DNA from: Alphaproteobacteria bacterium
Lineage (GTDB): Bacteria > Pseudomonadota > Alphaproteobacteria > Parvibaculales > Parvibaculaceae
NCBI GenBank assembly: GCA_021775935.1
Contig: JAJFGY010000090.1
Span: forward strand, 1 to 36,251
Direction: 5' to 3'
Length of the DNA stretch: 36,251 nt
Below the pieces are notes generated by a model, which saw only the letters and a list, made by a program, of their open reading frames with translations, had not been told where the DNA came from and made no database searches. A program made the translations under genes and the position numbers. Within the stretch, counting starts at the first letter, position 1. Each line of letters opens with the position of its first letter. Shown piece after piece: positions 23,595-31,978 of this stretch.

Positions 23595-24797
23595 ATGTCT
23601 AGAGAAGCAGTTATCGTATCTACCGCCCGCACAGGGTTGGCGAAAGCCGGCCGTGGTGGTTTCAACATCACACATGGTTCCGCCATGGGTGGCCACGTCA
23701 TCAAGCACGCGGTTGAGCGCGCAGGCATTGAGCCAGGCGATGTTGAAGACGTCATTATGGGGTGTGGTAACCCAGAAGGCGCAACCGGCATGAATGTGGG
23801 CCGTCTGTCCGCTCTTGCCGCTGGCTGCCCGGTCACCACATCAGGCACGACCGTCAACCGGTTCTGCTCTTCTGGTCTCCAGACCATTGCCATGGCAGCA
23901 AATACTGTCGTGAACAATGATGTGCCAATTGCTGTTGGTGCCGGTGTTGAAAGCATCTCGCTCGTTTCCATGGGTGGCATGAACACGAACAACATCACCG
24001 AAGAAAGCCTGATGGCACAATATCCAGCTCTCTGGATGCCAATGATTGAAACGGCTGACATCGTTGCGCAGCGCTACAATGTTGCCCGCGACTACCAGGA
24101 TGAGTTCGCACTTCGCTCGCAGCAGCGTATCGCGGCAGCTCAGGAAGCTGGCAAGTTCGATGATGAAATCGTTCCGATGGCTACCAAGATGAAGGTTTTC
24201 AACAAGGAAACCAAAGAAGAAAGCATCGTGGATTACGTTGTCGACAAGGACGAATGCAACCGTCCACAGACAAATATTGAAGGCCTTGCTGGCCTGCAGC
24301 CAGTCCGTGGCGAAGGCAACTTCGTAACTGCTGGTAACGCCTCTCAGCTTTCAGACGGCGCTGCCGCAGTTGTTGTGATGGAAGGTGCAGAAGCTGCAAA
24401 ACGCGGCGCGACAGCGCTTGGCGCATTCCGCGGCTTTGCTGTTGCTGGCTGTGAGCCAGACGAAATGGGCATCGGTCCTGTTTTTGCTGTGCCACGTCTT
24501 CTGGAGCGCGCTGGCCTCAAGGTTGACGACATCGACCTTTGGGAACTGAACGAAGCCTTTGCCTCACAGTGCCTCTACTCTCGTGACACGCTCGGCATTG
24601 ATCCTGAGAAGTACAACGTCAATGGCGGTTCCATCGCAATCGGTCACCCATTTGGCATGACAGGCGCGCGTTGCGTTGGTCACATCCTGCTGGAAGGTCG
24701 TCGTCGCAAGGCAGAAGGCCAGAACGTCAAGTGGGGCGTTGTCACCATGTGTATCGGTGGCGGCATGGGCGCAGCAGGTCTCTTCGAGATCTTCTAA
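23595..24797 (+). CDS. Acetyl-CoA C-acyltransferase (thiolase)
   Basis: 400 residues from the ATG at 23595, with GGGAG six bases ahead; an in-frame ATG upstream lacks a ribosome site. Thiolase hallmarks are [10 protein letters not shown] with the acyl-carrying Cys91, [17 protein letters not shown] with His at about 351, and [16 protein letters not shown] with the second Cys at about 386. It cleaves 3-ketoacyl-CoA with CoA (beta-oxidation) or joins two acetyl-CoA; the sequence does not separate the two. Codons such as GCT, GTT and CGT are frequent compared with neighbours, suggesting strong expression. It is monocistronic with its own terminator. Confidence 0.95.
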   Translation: MSREAVIVSTARTGLAKAGRGGFNITHGSAMGGHVIKHAVERAGIEPGDVEDVIMGCGNPEGATGMNVGRLSALAAGCPVTTSGTTVNRFCSSGLQTIAMAANTVVNNDVPIAVGAGVESISLVSMGGMNTNNITEESLMAQYPALWMPMIETADIVAQRYNVARDYQDEFALRSQQRIAAAQEAGKFDDEIVPMATKMKVFNKETKEESIVDYVVDKDECNRPQTNIEGLAGLQPVRGEGNFVTAGNASQLSDGAAAVVVMEGAEAAKRGATALGAFRGFAVAGCEPDEMGIGPVFAVPRLLERAGLKVDDIDLWELNEAFASQCLYSRDTLGIDPEKYNVNGGSIAIGHPFGMTGARCVGHILLEGRRRKAEGQNVKWGVVTMCIGGGMGAAGLFEIF

Positions 24798-24840
24798 GCG
24801 TTTCCAGGAAAAGTGAGATCGGTTTTTCGTCCGGAAACGC
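24798..24840. repeat. GCGTTTCC/GGAAACGC hairpin, possible dispersed repeat
   Basis: GCGTTTCC (24798-24805) and GGAAACGC (24833-24840) are exact complements, and GGAAAA with TTTTTC extend the stem inside. It starts on the base after the thiolase stop. The layout resembles palindromic repeats I recall as common between genes of Hyphomicrobiales; copy number cannot be checked here. Confidence 0.5.
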
Positions 24841-24873
24841 GACGAGAAAAGCCAACTCAAGCATATGAATTCG

Positions 24874-24903
24874 AAAGGCCGGGCATCACGCCCGGCCTTT
24901 TTT
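24874..24903 (+). terminator. Strong intrinsic terminator after the thiolase gene
   Basis: AAAGGCCGGGC (24874-24884), loop ATCAC, GCCCGGCCTTT (24890-24900), then more T. A perfect 11-base stem ending in a T run. Its last bases overlap the stop codon of the convergent TetR gene at 24902. Confidence 0.95.
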
Positions 24904-25681
24904 ATGTCTGAAGCTTGGTTCCAGAACCACCCAAAAGAACCTTCGCTATGTCGGGCAGGAGCTTCTCGACATTCGGCGTTTTGACTTTGAGCATGTCATA
25001 CTGCATCAAGCGCTCAATGACGGCCGCAATAACAAGCGCGATGGCTTGAGGGTCAATGTCATTTCGTGCTTCGCCAGATTCCTGAGCGGTTTTCACCGTC
25101 TCAGATAGAGTTTTCAGAAGAAAAGCCTCCTGCTTCATGAAGTGCCTTTTTGCATCGCGATCACGTGTGCGCGATAGAATTTCATAGTGGAGGCGAGCCC
25201 ATCCCTGTTCCTTCGCCGAGCGCTTGAGGACTTGTTTAAGGACACCTTCAAGTTTGGTTTCGTCCCATGCAGGATTAACTCTGTTTGCTTCATCCGCCAA
25301 TGTCACCTGATTAGAAAGGCGCTCTTCGGCAAGCGCCCAGAAGAGATCGGCCTTATTTTTGAAGTGATGGTAGACGGCACCCTTTGTCATTCCGGCGGCC
25401 GCAGCAACATGATCGAGAGAGGCGCCCTCATACCCCCGCTTGGCAAACACACGTTTTGCCGCCGAAAGAAGACGCGCGGGGGTCTGCACATCCTCCACGC
25501 CAAGCTCAATTCCCAGCTGGGCGACATAGGTCGGCAGACCCTTTTTGCCGCCAACAATTCTGCGAAGCGTAGGCAAACTCACAGCTGCTTTCGCAGCAAT
25601 AACGGTCAGAGTGATCTCGGATAGCGGAACACGGGCGGCGAGATCCGCGATGGCGGCATCAACCTGAGACTTTTTGTCCAT
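24902..25681 (-). CDS. TetR-type regulator with two HTH-like domains
   Basis: 259 residues from the ATG at 25681, which has GGAGGG in front. A normal TetR HTH is at about 67-118 (HVAAAAGMTKGAVYHHFKNK). Before it, residues 8-56 look like a second, divergent HTH of the same kind: AAIADLAARVPLSEITLTV followed by IAAKAAVSLPTLRRIVGGKK, which matches the recognition-helix pattern A-x-x-A-x-V-S-x-x-T-L-x-x-x-x-G-x-K. The ligand domain is about 140 residues. It is divergent from an alpha/beta hydrolase gene with a perfect palindrome between. Usual TetR proteins have a single HTH at the N-terminus. Confidence 0.85.
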   Translation of the reverse strand: MDKKSQVDAAIADLAARVPLSEITLTVIAAKAAVSLPTLRRIVGGKKGLPTYVAQLGIELGVEDVQTPARLLSAAKRVFAKRGYEGASLDHVAAAAGMTKGAVYHHFKNKADLFWALAEERLSNQVTLADEANRVNPAWDETKLEGVLKQVLKRSAKEQGWARLHYEILSRTRDRDAKRHFMKQEAFLLKTLSETVKTAQESGEARNDIDPQAIALVIAAVIERLMQYDMLKVKTPNVEKLLPDIAKVLLGGSGTKLQT

Positions 25682-25707
25682 ATGAATCCCTCCTTGAATT
25701 TCACTTG

Positions 25708-25725
25708 ACATACTAATAAGTATGT
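25708..25725. promoter_or_regulatory. Perfect TetR-type operator palindrome
   Basis: ACATACTAATAAGTATGT: seven-base arms ACATACT and AGTATGT with an AATA centre. It lies 26 bases upstream of the TetR ATG (25681) and 36 bases upstream of the hydrolase ATG (25762). TTGACA at 25705-25710 overlaps its left arm and could be the -35 of the rightward gene. Confidence 0.72.
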
Positions 25726-25761
25726 AAATAGAAAGCAAGTCGGATAACAAAGGAAAAGCGC

Positions 25762-26658
25762 ATGGCCCGGATCATTCTCATCGCACTTGCAACTGCATCT
25801 GTTTTTTTGATTGCTGCCTTCGTGGGCGGCCGCATTATGATGTCACAAGCTGAGCCCGTCTCGGCCCCAACCACACCCTTTGGCCCCGACACCCGCTTTG
25901 TTGAAACGCGTTCCGGGCGGATCCATGTCTACGAGAGGGGCGCCGGCCCAGTGATCCTCGTTCTGCATGGTTCGGGACGGTCTGTTGCAGATTGGCAAGA
26001 GGGGTTTGGGGACCGGTTGTCCCAGAAACACCGAGTGATTGGTTTTGACTATTTCGGTCATGGACTGAGTGACCGCGCCCACGGCCTTTCTTATGGGCAT
26101 CGGCTTTGGACACAGCAGGCAATCGACCTACTGGATGCATTGGGCATCGAGCGGGTCACTGTAGTTGGGCATTCTGTTGGAGGTGTCATCGCAGCACGTG
26201 TGGCAGCTGACTTTCCTGAGCGGGTGACCCATGTCGTGACGATCGGGACCGGCATGGCGATGGATCCGACGCAGCAACAGCTGATGATACCGGGCATTGG
26301 CGAATGGATCATGGGGCGCGAAAGCGTCTTTGGGGATACGTTTTCCGAAGCTCATAGGGAGCGCCAAGAACGCGTTTACGAGATTGCAGGAACGCGGGCC
26401 GCCTTTCTCACCTATGTGCGCAGGCAATACACGATTGATGGAATGCGCCTCCTGTGGGGTGTGTATGAGGAAATCAAAGCTCCGGTCCTTCACATAAGTG
26501 GCACCATGGACCCGTCTATCCCCCATGAAGCCGCGAAGGCGTTGACAGCTCGTACCGGTGGTACTTTTGCACCGGTAGAGGGCGTCGGTCATGATGTACA
26601 TATCGAGGCACCCGATGATTTGGCTGAATTGATTGAGCAGTTTCTAGCGTCCTCATAG
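25762..26658 (+). CDS. Membrane-anchored alpha/beta hydrolase
   Basis: 298 residues; AAAGGAAAAG precedes the ATG. The first 25 residues form a hydrophobic segment without a clear cleavage site, so it is probably an inner-membrane anchor with the enzyme outside. The oxyanion motif is HGSGRS, followed by FDYFGHGLSD and the nucleophile elbow VVGHSVGG. The acid is likely in SGTMDPSIP and the His in GVGHDVH near the end. This is the epoxide-hydrolase / haloperoxidase-like branch of the fold; the reaction is unknown. It is divergent from the two-HTH TetR gene and followed by a MaoC gene 47 bases later. Confidence 0.87.
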   Translation: MARIILIALATASVFLIAAFVGGRIMMSQAEPVSAPTTPFGPDTRFVETRSGRIHVYERGAGPVILVLHGSGRSVADWQEGFGDRLSQKHRVIGFDYFGHGLSDRAHGLSYGHRLWTQQAIDLLDALGIERVTVVGHSVGGVIAARVAADFPERVTHVVTIGTGMAMDPTQQQLMIPGIGEWIMGRESVFGDTFSEAHRERQERVYEIAGTRAAFLTYVRRQYTIDGMRLLWGVYEEIKAPVLHISGTMDPSIPHEAAKALTARTGGTFAPVEGVGHDVHIEAPDDLAELIEQFLASS

Positions 26659-26705
26659 CGTGTTAGGGATAGAGGCAAGGCACAGTGTAAGCAACGACAA
26701 GTGGA

Positions 26706-27152
26706 GTGGCCGTGCGGTATTTTGATGATTTCGAAGTGGGTGAACGCTGGCCGATTGAGGCCGCCTATACAATGACGGAAGCGGAAATCGTCTCCTTCGC
26801 CGAAAAATGGGATCCGCAACCCTTTCATGTCGACAAGGACGCTGCCGCGAAATCCATCTATGGGACGTTGACTGCTTGTGGCTCGCATATCCAAAGCGTC
26901 GTCCTGCGATTGGCGCAGGGCCTGCCCCATGAAACCGCCGTGCTAGGGGCGTTGGGATATGACGAGGTTCGTTTCCACAAAGCAGCGAAGCTTGACGATG
27001 TATTGTCGCTGACCATCGAATGCATCGAGACCAAGCCAAGTTCCTCAAAACCCGACAGGGGCGTCGTCAAAAACCGACACATTCTGGAAAACCAGGATGG
27101 CGAAACAGTATTTACGCAGACAACGACTTTGCTGATTTCGCGGGTGGTTTAG
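26706..27152 (+). CDS. MaoC-like hotdog dehydratase
   Basis: 148 residues if it starts at the GTG at 26706; a GTG at 26712, five bases after GGAG, is the better placed alternative. The sequence opens with RYFDDFEVGERW and has the MaoC active segment EKWDPQPFHVDKDAAAKSIY followed by TLTACGSH. Asp and His of D-x-x-P-x-H are both present. Single-domain MaoC proteins hydrate enoyl-CoA or dehydrate 3-hydroxyacyl-CoA as dimers. It is probably co-transcribed with the upstream hydrolase and is convergent with an acyl-CoA dehydrogenase gene. Confidence 0.88.
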   Translation: MAVRYFDDFEVGERWPIEAAYTMTEAEIVSFAEKWDPQPFHVDKDAAAKSIYGTLTACGSHIQSVVLRLAQGLPHETAVLGALGYDEVRFHKAAKLDDVLSLTIECIETKPSSSKPDRGVVKNRHILENQDGETVFTQTTTLLISRVV

Positions 27153-27159
27153 AGCATTT

Positions 27160-27187
27160 CCGGCAGAAGATGCCGGACTTCTGCTGG
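27160..27187. repeat. Hairpin between convergent genes
   Basis: CCGGCAGAAG (27160-27169) pairs with CTTCTGCTGG (27178-27187) with one mismatch around an eight-base loop, eight bases past the MaoC stop. CCGGCA/TGCCGG gives an alternative fold. The leading GAGCATTTCCGG resembles the start of the hairpin at 24798, so both may be members of one dispersed repeat family. No T run follows. Confidence 0.45.
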
Positions 27188-27213
27188 TCGGATAGGTGTG
27201 CGAACAAAAGGGC

Positions 27214-28416
27214 CTAAAGTCCCAACACCAGCTTTGCCATAATGTTGCGCTGAACCTCGTTGGATCCGCCATAGATGGAGCCTGCCCGGTTGTTGAGATA
27301 GGCGGGCACCGCCGTCATCGCGTCACCAGGTCCGACCGGCTCCACATTAGAACCCGTCATCCGCGCATCCATCTGATCGGGTGTCGCATAATACTGAATG
27401 GCTTCAACGGCAAGTTCATCTATGCGCTGGCGCATCTCCGTGCCACAGGTCTTGAGCATAGATGACGCGGGGCCGGGGTTCTGTCCGGCCGACATGGCAG
27501 ACAGAATACGATGCTCCGTGATCTCAAGAGCCTTAACCGAGATCTCTGCCTCAGAAAGCTTTGCGGCAAAGGCAGGGTCATCCATCAATGTCGCACCACT
27601 GCCGTTTGCTTCTTTTGAAGCAAGGGCGCGTACTTTCTTTGCGCCAATCTCAAGCCCCGGTGCTGAAGATCCACCCCGCTCAAACTCGAGCAGGTATTTG
27701 GCGACCGTCCAGCCGTCATTTTCCTCGCCCACACGATTGGCGATGGGAACGTGCACATCATCGAAGAACACCTGGTTCACCTCATGGTCGCCGGCCATGG
27801 TGATGATGGGCTCCACCTTGATGCCAGGCGTATCCATATCGATTAGGATGAAAGTAATGCCCTGTTGAGGCTTGCCCGATCCATCAGTACGCACGAGACA
27901 GAACATGCGATTGGCAAATTGTGCATGGGTCGTCCAGATTTTCGTCCCGTTGATGACATAGTCATCTCCGTCTGGCACTGCCTTGCATTGAAGAGACGCA
28001 AGATCAGACCCAGAGCCAGGTTCTGAGTAGCCTTGGCACCAATAATCATCACCAGACAACATGCGCGGCAAATAGAAATCTTTCTGTTCCTGCGTGCCAT
28101 ATCTCATAAGCACCGGACCACACATGCGCAGTCCCATCGGGGCAAGATGGGGTGTTTCGGCGCGTGCGCATTCCGACGCAAAAATATACTTCTGCATATC
28201 GTTCCAGCCCGTGCCGCCATATTCCTTCGGCCAGCTGGGCGCGACCCAGCCTTTGGCATGTAGCGCTTTATGCCAGGGCATATTGTCGTGATAGTCGGTG
28301 AAAACACTCGTGGTGAGCCGACCGGCTTCCCGCATCGTCTCTGTCAGTGTTTCATCAAGGAAGGAGCGGACCTCGTCACGAAAAGCCGCATCCTCCGGCG
28401 CAAGCGCTAGGTCCAT
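27214..28416 (-). CDS. Acyl-CoA dehydrogenase, tandem paralogue A
   Basis: 400 residues, ATG after AAGGAGA. Landmarks are SEPGSGSDLASL (131-142), INGTKIWTT (155-163) and the FAD-contact end IYGGSNEVQRNIM. The usual Y-E-G-T catalytic Glu is Gly here, but Glu246 in LLEFERGG matches the alternative base position of isovaleryl-CoA dehydrogenase (its LDLER). The enzyme should therefore be active in the first step of beta-oxidation. It is 24 bases downstream of paralogue B and shares with it the start MDLA, the length and nearly all motifs. Many relatives act on bulky or branched acyl chains such as steroid side chains; this is analogy only. Confidence 0.93.
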   Translation of the reverse strand: MDLALAPEDAAFRDEVRSFLDETLTETMREAGRLTTSVFTDYHDNMPWHKALHAKGWVAPSWPKEYGGTGWNDMQKYIFASECARAETPHLAPMGLRMCGPVLMRYGTQEQKDFYLPRMLSGDDYWCQGYSEPGSGSDLASLQCKAVPDGDDYVINGTKIWTTHAQFANRMFCLVRTDGSGKPQQGITFILIDMDTPGIKVEPIITMAGDHEVNQVFFDDVHVPIANRVGEENDGWTVAKYLLEFERGGSSAPGLEIGAKKVRALASKEANGSGATLMDDPAFAAKLSEAEISVKALEITEHRILSAMSAGQNPGPASSMLKTCGTEMRQRIDELAVEAIQYYATPDQMDARMTGSNVEPVGPGDAMTAVPAYLNNRAGSIYGGSNEVQRNIMAKLVLGL

Positions 28417-28440
28417 GAATTCTCTCCTTCAAAAAGCCAA

Positions 28441-29646
28441 TCAGAGCCCGAGAACGGCTTTTGCCATAATGTTGCGCTGAACTTCGTTGGAGCCACCAAA
28501 GATCGTATTGGCGCGACCGTTCATGTATTTCGGCACAACCATCAATGTGTGATCGGGGCCGACAGGAGCCACGTTGGAACCCCAGGTCCGAGCCTCCATA
28601 ACGTGCGGCGCGATATAGTGCGATATCGCTTCAACGCCAAGCTCGGTAATGGTCTGCGTCATGGTGGAACCGCGCAGTTTGATCATCGAGGCGGCAGCGC
28701 CGGGATTTTGGCCGGACGACAGAGAAGACATGATCCGGTGTTCGGTGAACTCGACGGCGGTGACTTCAACTTCCGCCTCATCAACTTTGCGCCGGAAGGC
28801 TGGATCATCGATGAGGGCGCCCTCACCATCCGACACTTCTTGACCGGCAATGTTTTTCAGACGGTTAAGTGCGTTGCGGAGGTTGGCGCCGTGCGCAGAT
28901 CCGCCCCGTTCAAACTCCAGCAGATATTTTGCGACCGTCCAGCCATTGTTTTCTTCGCCAATTCGGTTGGTTTTGGGCACCCGCACATCATCAAAGAACA
29001 CCTGATTGACTTCATGGTCACCTGAAATTGTGATGATCGGCTCAACAGAGATGCCGGGCAGATCCATCGGGAAGACGATGAAGGAAATACCTTCCTGTTT
29101 TTTGCCTTCGCTGCTGGTGCGCACAAGGCAGAACATGTGGTTGGCAAAATGCGCACCCGTTGTCCAAATCTTGGTGCCGTTGATGATGTAGTCATCTCCA
29201 TCAGACACAGCTTTGGTCTGAAGCGACGCAAGGTCAGAGCCCGAACCCGGTTCTGAATAGCCCTGACACCACCAATGGGTGCCGTCCAGAATTTTAGGCA
29301 GATATTTCGCGCGTTGTTCGTCGGTTCCGTGACCCATCAAAGTAGGGCCGACCATGGAAAGTCCCATGGAGCTGACCCCCGGCGCACCGGCGGCCGCGCA
29401 CTCAGAGGCAAAGATGAACTTCTGCATCACAGTCCAGCCTGTGCCGCCGAATTCCTTTGGCCAGCTGGGCGCTGCCCACCCCTGCGCATTAAGGGTCTGC
29501 AGCCATTCCACCCGCAACGGATGGTCGGTGAGAATACCACTGGTCAGGCGCGCATGTGCTTTCAATTGGTCAGTGAGTTTGTCATCAAGGAAAGCGCGCA
29601 CTTCATCACGAAAGGCTGCCTCTTCTGGTTTCATTGCCAGATCCAT
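28441..29646 (-). CDS. Acyl-CoA dehydrogenase, tandem paralogue B
   Basis: 401 residues from the ATG at 29646, nine bases after GGAGGAG; the upstream ATGs lie before or on that ribosome site, and the downstream paralogue begins at the same point of the alignment. SEPGSGSDLASL, INGTKIWTTG and IFGGSNEVQRNIM match paralogue A. As in A the standard catalytic Glu is Gly, and Glu246 in LLEFERGG is kept. Since both copies keep the base, a split between active and inactive subunits, as in mycobacterial ChsE-type pairs, is not indicated, but a mixed tetramer remains possible. It is transcribed first in a two-gene operon, divergent from the SDR gene. Confidence 0.93.
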   Translation of the reverse strand: MDLAMKPEEAAFRDEVRAFLDDKLTDQLKAHARLTSGILTDHPLRVEWLQTLNAQGWAAPSWPKEFGGTGWTVMQKFIFASECAAAGAPGVSSMGLSMVGPTLMGHGTDEQRAKYLPKILDGTHWWCQGYSEPGSGSDLASLQTKAVSDGDDYIINGTKIWTTGAHFANHMFCLVRTSSEGKKQEGISFIVFPMDLPGISVEPIITISGDHEVNQVFFDDVRVPKTNRIGEENNGWTVAKYLLEFERGGSAHGANLRNALNRLKNIAGQEVSDGEGALIDDPAFRRKVDEAEVEVTAVEFTEHRIMSSLSSGQNPGAAASMIKLRGSTMTQTITELGVEAISHYIAPHVMEARTWGSNVAPVGPDHTLMVVPKYMNGRANTIFGGSNEVQRNIMAKAVLGL

Positions 29647-29828
29647 GGGTCTCATCTCCTCCGGTTGCATCCAAGAGTTTCATTGGGGCGCCTTGGCCCT
29701 CATTTGGCACAAGTCTAGCGCACCTATCCAAAGACACCAAAATTGTTCAATAGGACTTGGCTTTCACCTTTCTGCCTCTACGTCAAACCGATAGGGTGCA
29801 GGCATTGAAACACAGGAGGAGAGGGCAA

Positions 29829-30599
29829 ATGGACTTAGGACTTAAAGGAAAACGCGCAGTGATCTTGGGAGGGACCCGAGGGATTGGCCGCGCCATCACA
29901 GACCTTTTGGCCGATGAAGGGGCCAATGTCGCAATCTGCGCCCGCAACCAGGACCAAATTGACGAAGCTGTGGCCGCGCTTAAGGCAAAAGGCGTCAACG
30001 CCTATGGCACGTCTGTCGATATTGCCGATGGGCCCGCTTTGCAAGCATGGATCGGAGAAGCAGCGACATCTCTCGGCGGCATCGACATTCTTGTGTCGAA
30101 CGCAAGTGCATTAAGTGCCGGGAATGAGGAAGCCAATTGGCAGGCGGGTTTTGATGTGGATGTGATGGGCGCACAACGTTCGATAACAGCAGCTCTGCCA
30201 CACTTGGAAAAATCAGCTGAGGCAGGAGGTGATGCGTCCATTGTCATCATCTCTTCTGTATCTGCTGCAGAAACAAGCCAGCCCAACGCCTATGGTGCCA
30301 TGAAGGCCGCGCTCATTCACGTCGCAAAGGGCTTTGCCAAGCAAAATGCCGGCAAACATGTTCGCTGCAACGTGGTATCGCCGGGAACCGTGTATTTCAA
30401 AGGCGGTGTGTGGCATATGATCGAAGAAAACATGCCTGACGTTTATAAGGATGCCATGTCAAAAAATCCGACAGGCCGCATGGCGACGCCGGAAGACATT
30501 GCCAATGCCACGGTGTTTTTGTCGAGCCCGCGATCAAGTTTCACGACCGGCGTCAACTTGGTTGTTGATGGTGCCTATACAAATCGTGTGAATTTCTGA
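29829..30599 (+). CDS. Short-chain dehydrogenase/reductase
   Basis: 256 residues from the ATG at 29829, with GGAGGAGAGG upstream; the open frame before it has no ribosome site. The nucleotide-binding motif GGTRGIG (14-20) is followed by NASA (91-94), SS (142-143) and the catalytic Y-x-x-x-K as Tyr155 and Lys159. The final segment FTTGVNLVVDGAYTNRVNF is the usual SDR dimer end. The form resembles 3-oxoacyl reductases and 3-hydroxyacyl-CoA dehydrogenases. Cofactor preference is not clear; Arg39 after strand 2 may favour NADP. It is divergent from two acyl-CoA dehydrogenases, so oxidation of a 3-hydroxyacyl-CoA is a fair guess. Confidence 0.92.
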   Translation: MDLGLKGKRAVILGGTRGIGRAITDLLADEGANVAICARNQDQIDEAVAALKAKGVNAYGTSVDIADGPALQAWIGEAATSLGGIDILVSNASALSAGNEEANWQAGFDVDVMGAQRSITAALPHLEKSAEAGGDASIVIISSVSAAETSQPNAYGAMKAALIHVAKGFAKQNAGKHVRCNVVSPGTVYFKGGVWHMIEENMPDVYKDAMSKNPTGRMATPEDIANATVFLSSPRSSFTTGVNLVVDGAYTNRVNF

Positions 30600-30610
30600 T
30601 CAATTGTCGA

Positions 30611-31801
30611 TTAGGCCGAAGACGATGCGGTGTCCTTGTCTTCGGACCACCTGCTGGCCTCATGGCACAGTCGGGCAATGACCTGCTCAAGTGATGTTGG
30701 TGCAATGCCACGGTAGAACCCGACAATCTCGCGGATGATATCCTGAATAGGTTTATCTGGCGCACTATCATAAGGCTTGTCGCGCTCCTGCGCGATGCGT
30801 TTGATCGCCGTGAACAGCGCAAAGCGGAAATACGGAGCAAGACCTGTCGCGAGATAAAGTTCAGCGAACGCTTCCGTACCCGCCACTTCGAAAGCTGTTT
30901 CGATCTCTTCATAGGGACGGCGTGAAAGAACGTGAAATGCGGCGACCGTAAAATCCAGCGACCCGTCACATGTCATTCGCAAAAGCAGAGAGGGAGTGAG
31001 GTCGCTGTGCCGATCGAGAGTTACAGCGAGACCGATCATCTCTTGGGAAGTTGCTTCCGCGTTGGAAGCCGCACGCGACAGGGCATCTTCCAGCGCTGCA
31101 TTGACAATCGCATCCGCCATCTTTTCAGGAAGGGAATGCGCTTCAATAAGATTTGTTCGTATGGCAGCACCCACTTCGCGATCTAAGCGATCAGTGAGAA
31201 TGATTTTGTGACACTGAGCGACGACAGGCTCTGTGAGGTCTTGCCTTGCTGAGACCAGTGTCAACAAGCGCCCGTCCAAATCTTCGCGGGCAAATAGGGC
31301 CTCATAACCGTCATCGCTAATGTTGGCCGACGCGTTTGAAAGAACTGATTCGACTGCACGACGCTTGCCGACTTTCAGCAAAGGTCCAGAAACAGATTCA
31401 GGCAACTCCCGCCTGGTTGCTATGTTGACCTGTGCCAGCTCATCAGCGCTGCCGCTTTCGATAAGCTCTGCGAGGAAAGTGTCTGGTAACACTGCAGACC
31501 GCTGTAAGACCGGCGCAGACACCTCTGATACATCTTGTGCTAATCGTTCGGCGATGACGGGGGGCAGGAACGGGTAGTCAGCAATGGCACGGGCTAAGGA
31601 TGCCCTCACCTGGAGTTCAGCATCGACGCTGAGCGCCCGCTGGATGTCATGGGCCTGACGCCTTTCTTCACCCGACAACGCGACATTTATTGTCAGAGAT
31701 CCAAGAGCGTTTGCTGCAGCCAGCCTGTCATGTGACATACGGGCTGAGCCCTCTCCCAAAGAAGCGGCTTTGTCTTTTTCTGATGTATCTTCTTCGGCCA
31801 T
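30611..31801 (-). CDS. DUF2336 domain-containing protein
   Basis: 396 residues from the ATG at 31801, ten bases after GGAG; the frame starts further upstream without a site. The sequence is helical and repeats HEAT-like units, for example ALSVDAELQVRASLARAIAD, then VSAPVLQRSAVLPDTFLAELI, as in DUF2336 proteins, which are nearly confined to alphaproteobacteria. No signal peptide or membrane segment is seen, so it is cytosolic. The function of the family is unknown; a helical scaffold for protein contacts is likely. Its end is 11 bases from the SDR stop (convergent). Confidence 0.85.
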   Translation of the reverse strand: MAEEDTSEKDKAASLGEGSARMSHDRLAAANALGSLTINVALSGEERRQAHDIQRALSVDAELQVRASLARAIADYPFLPPVIAERLAQDVSEVSAPVLQRSAVLPDTFLAELIESGSADELAQVNIATRRELPESVSGPLLKVGKRRAVESVLSNASANISDDGYEALFAREDLDGRLLTLVSARQDLTEPVVAQCHKIILTDRLDREVGAAIRTNLIEAHSLPEKMADAIVNAALEDALSRAASNAEATSQEMIGLAVTLDRHSDLTPSLLLRMTCDGSLDFTVAAFHVLSRRPYEEIETAFEVAGTEAFAELYLATGLAPYFRFALFTAIKRIAQERDKPYDSAPDKPIQDIIREIVGFYRGIAPTSLEQVIARLCHEASRWSEDKDTASSSA

Positions 31802-31978
31802 GAAGTTCTCCAGATAAGAAGATCTAGATAGCTGGAAGGCCCTTAAGACCTGCTTAATATATTGCCGATTTGGTGACATTCGGCGTGGCCGTCACATAAG
31901 TTTCGCACGCAGGGTTAATAAATTTCCCTAGGTTTCGCAAAACGAAGATCTGAGATGTGATCACAAGGAAACTCTGAT

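Noticed and set aside
27214-29646. ChsE-type heterotetramer with one catalytic and one non-catalytic subunit
   Set aside because: Both paralogues keep Glu246 at the alternative base position, so there is no sign of one dead subunit.
31880-31978. Possible Pho box (CCGTCACATAAG...) upstream of the choice-of-anchor I gene
   Set aside because: Only the first half fits; the second half at the 11-base interval does not match.
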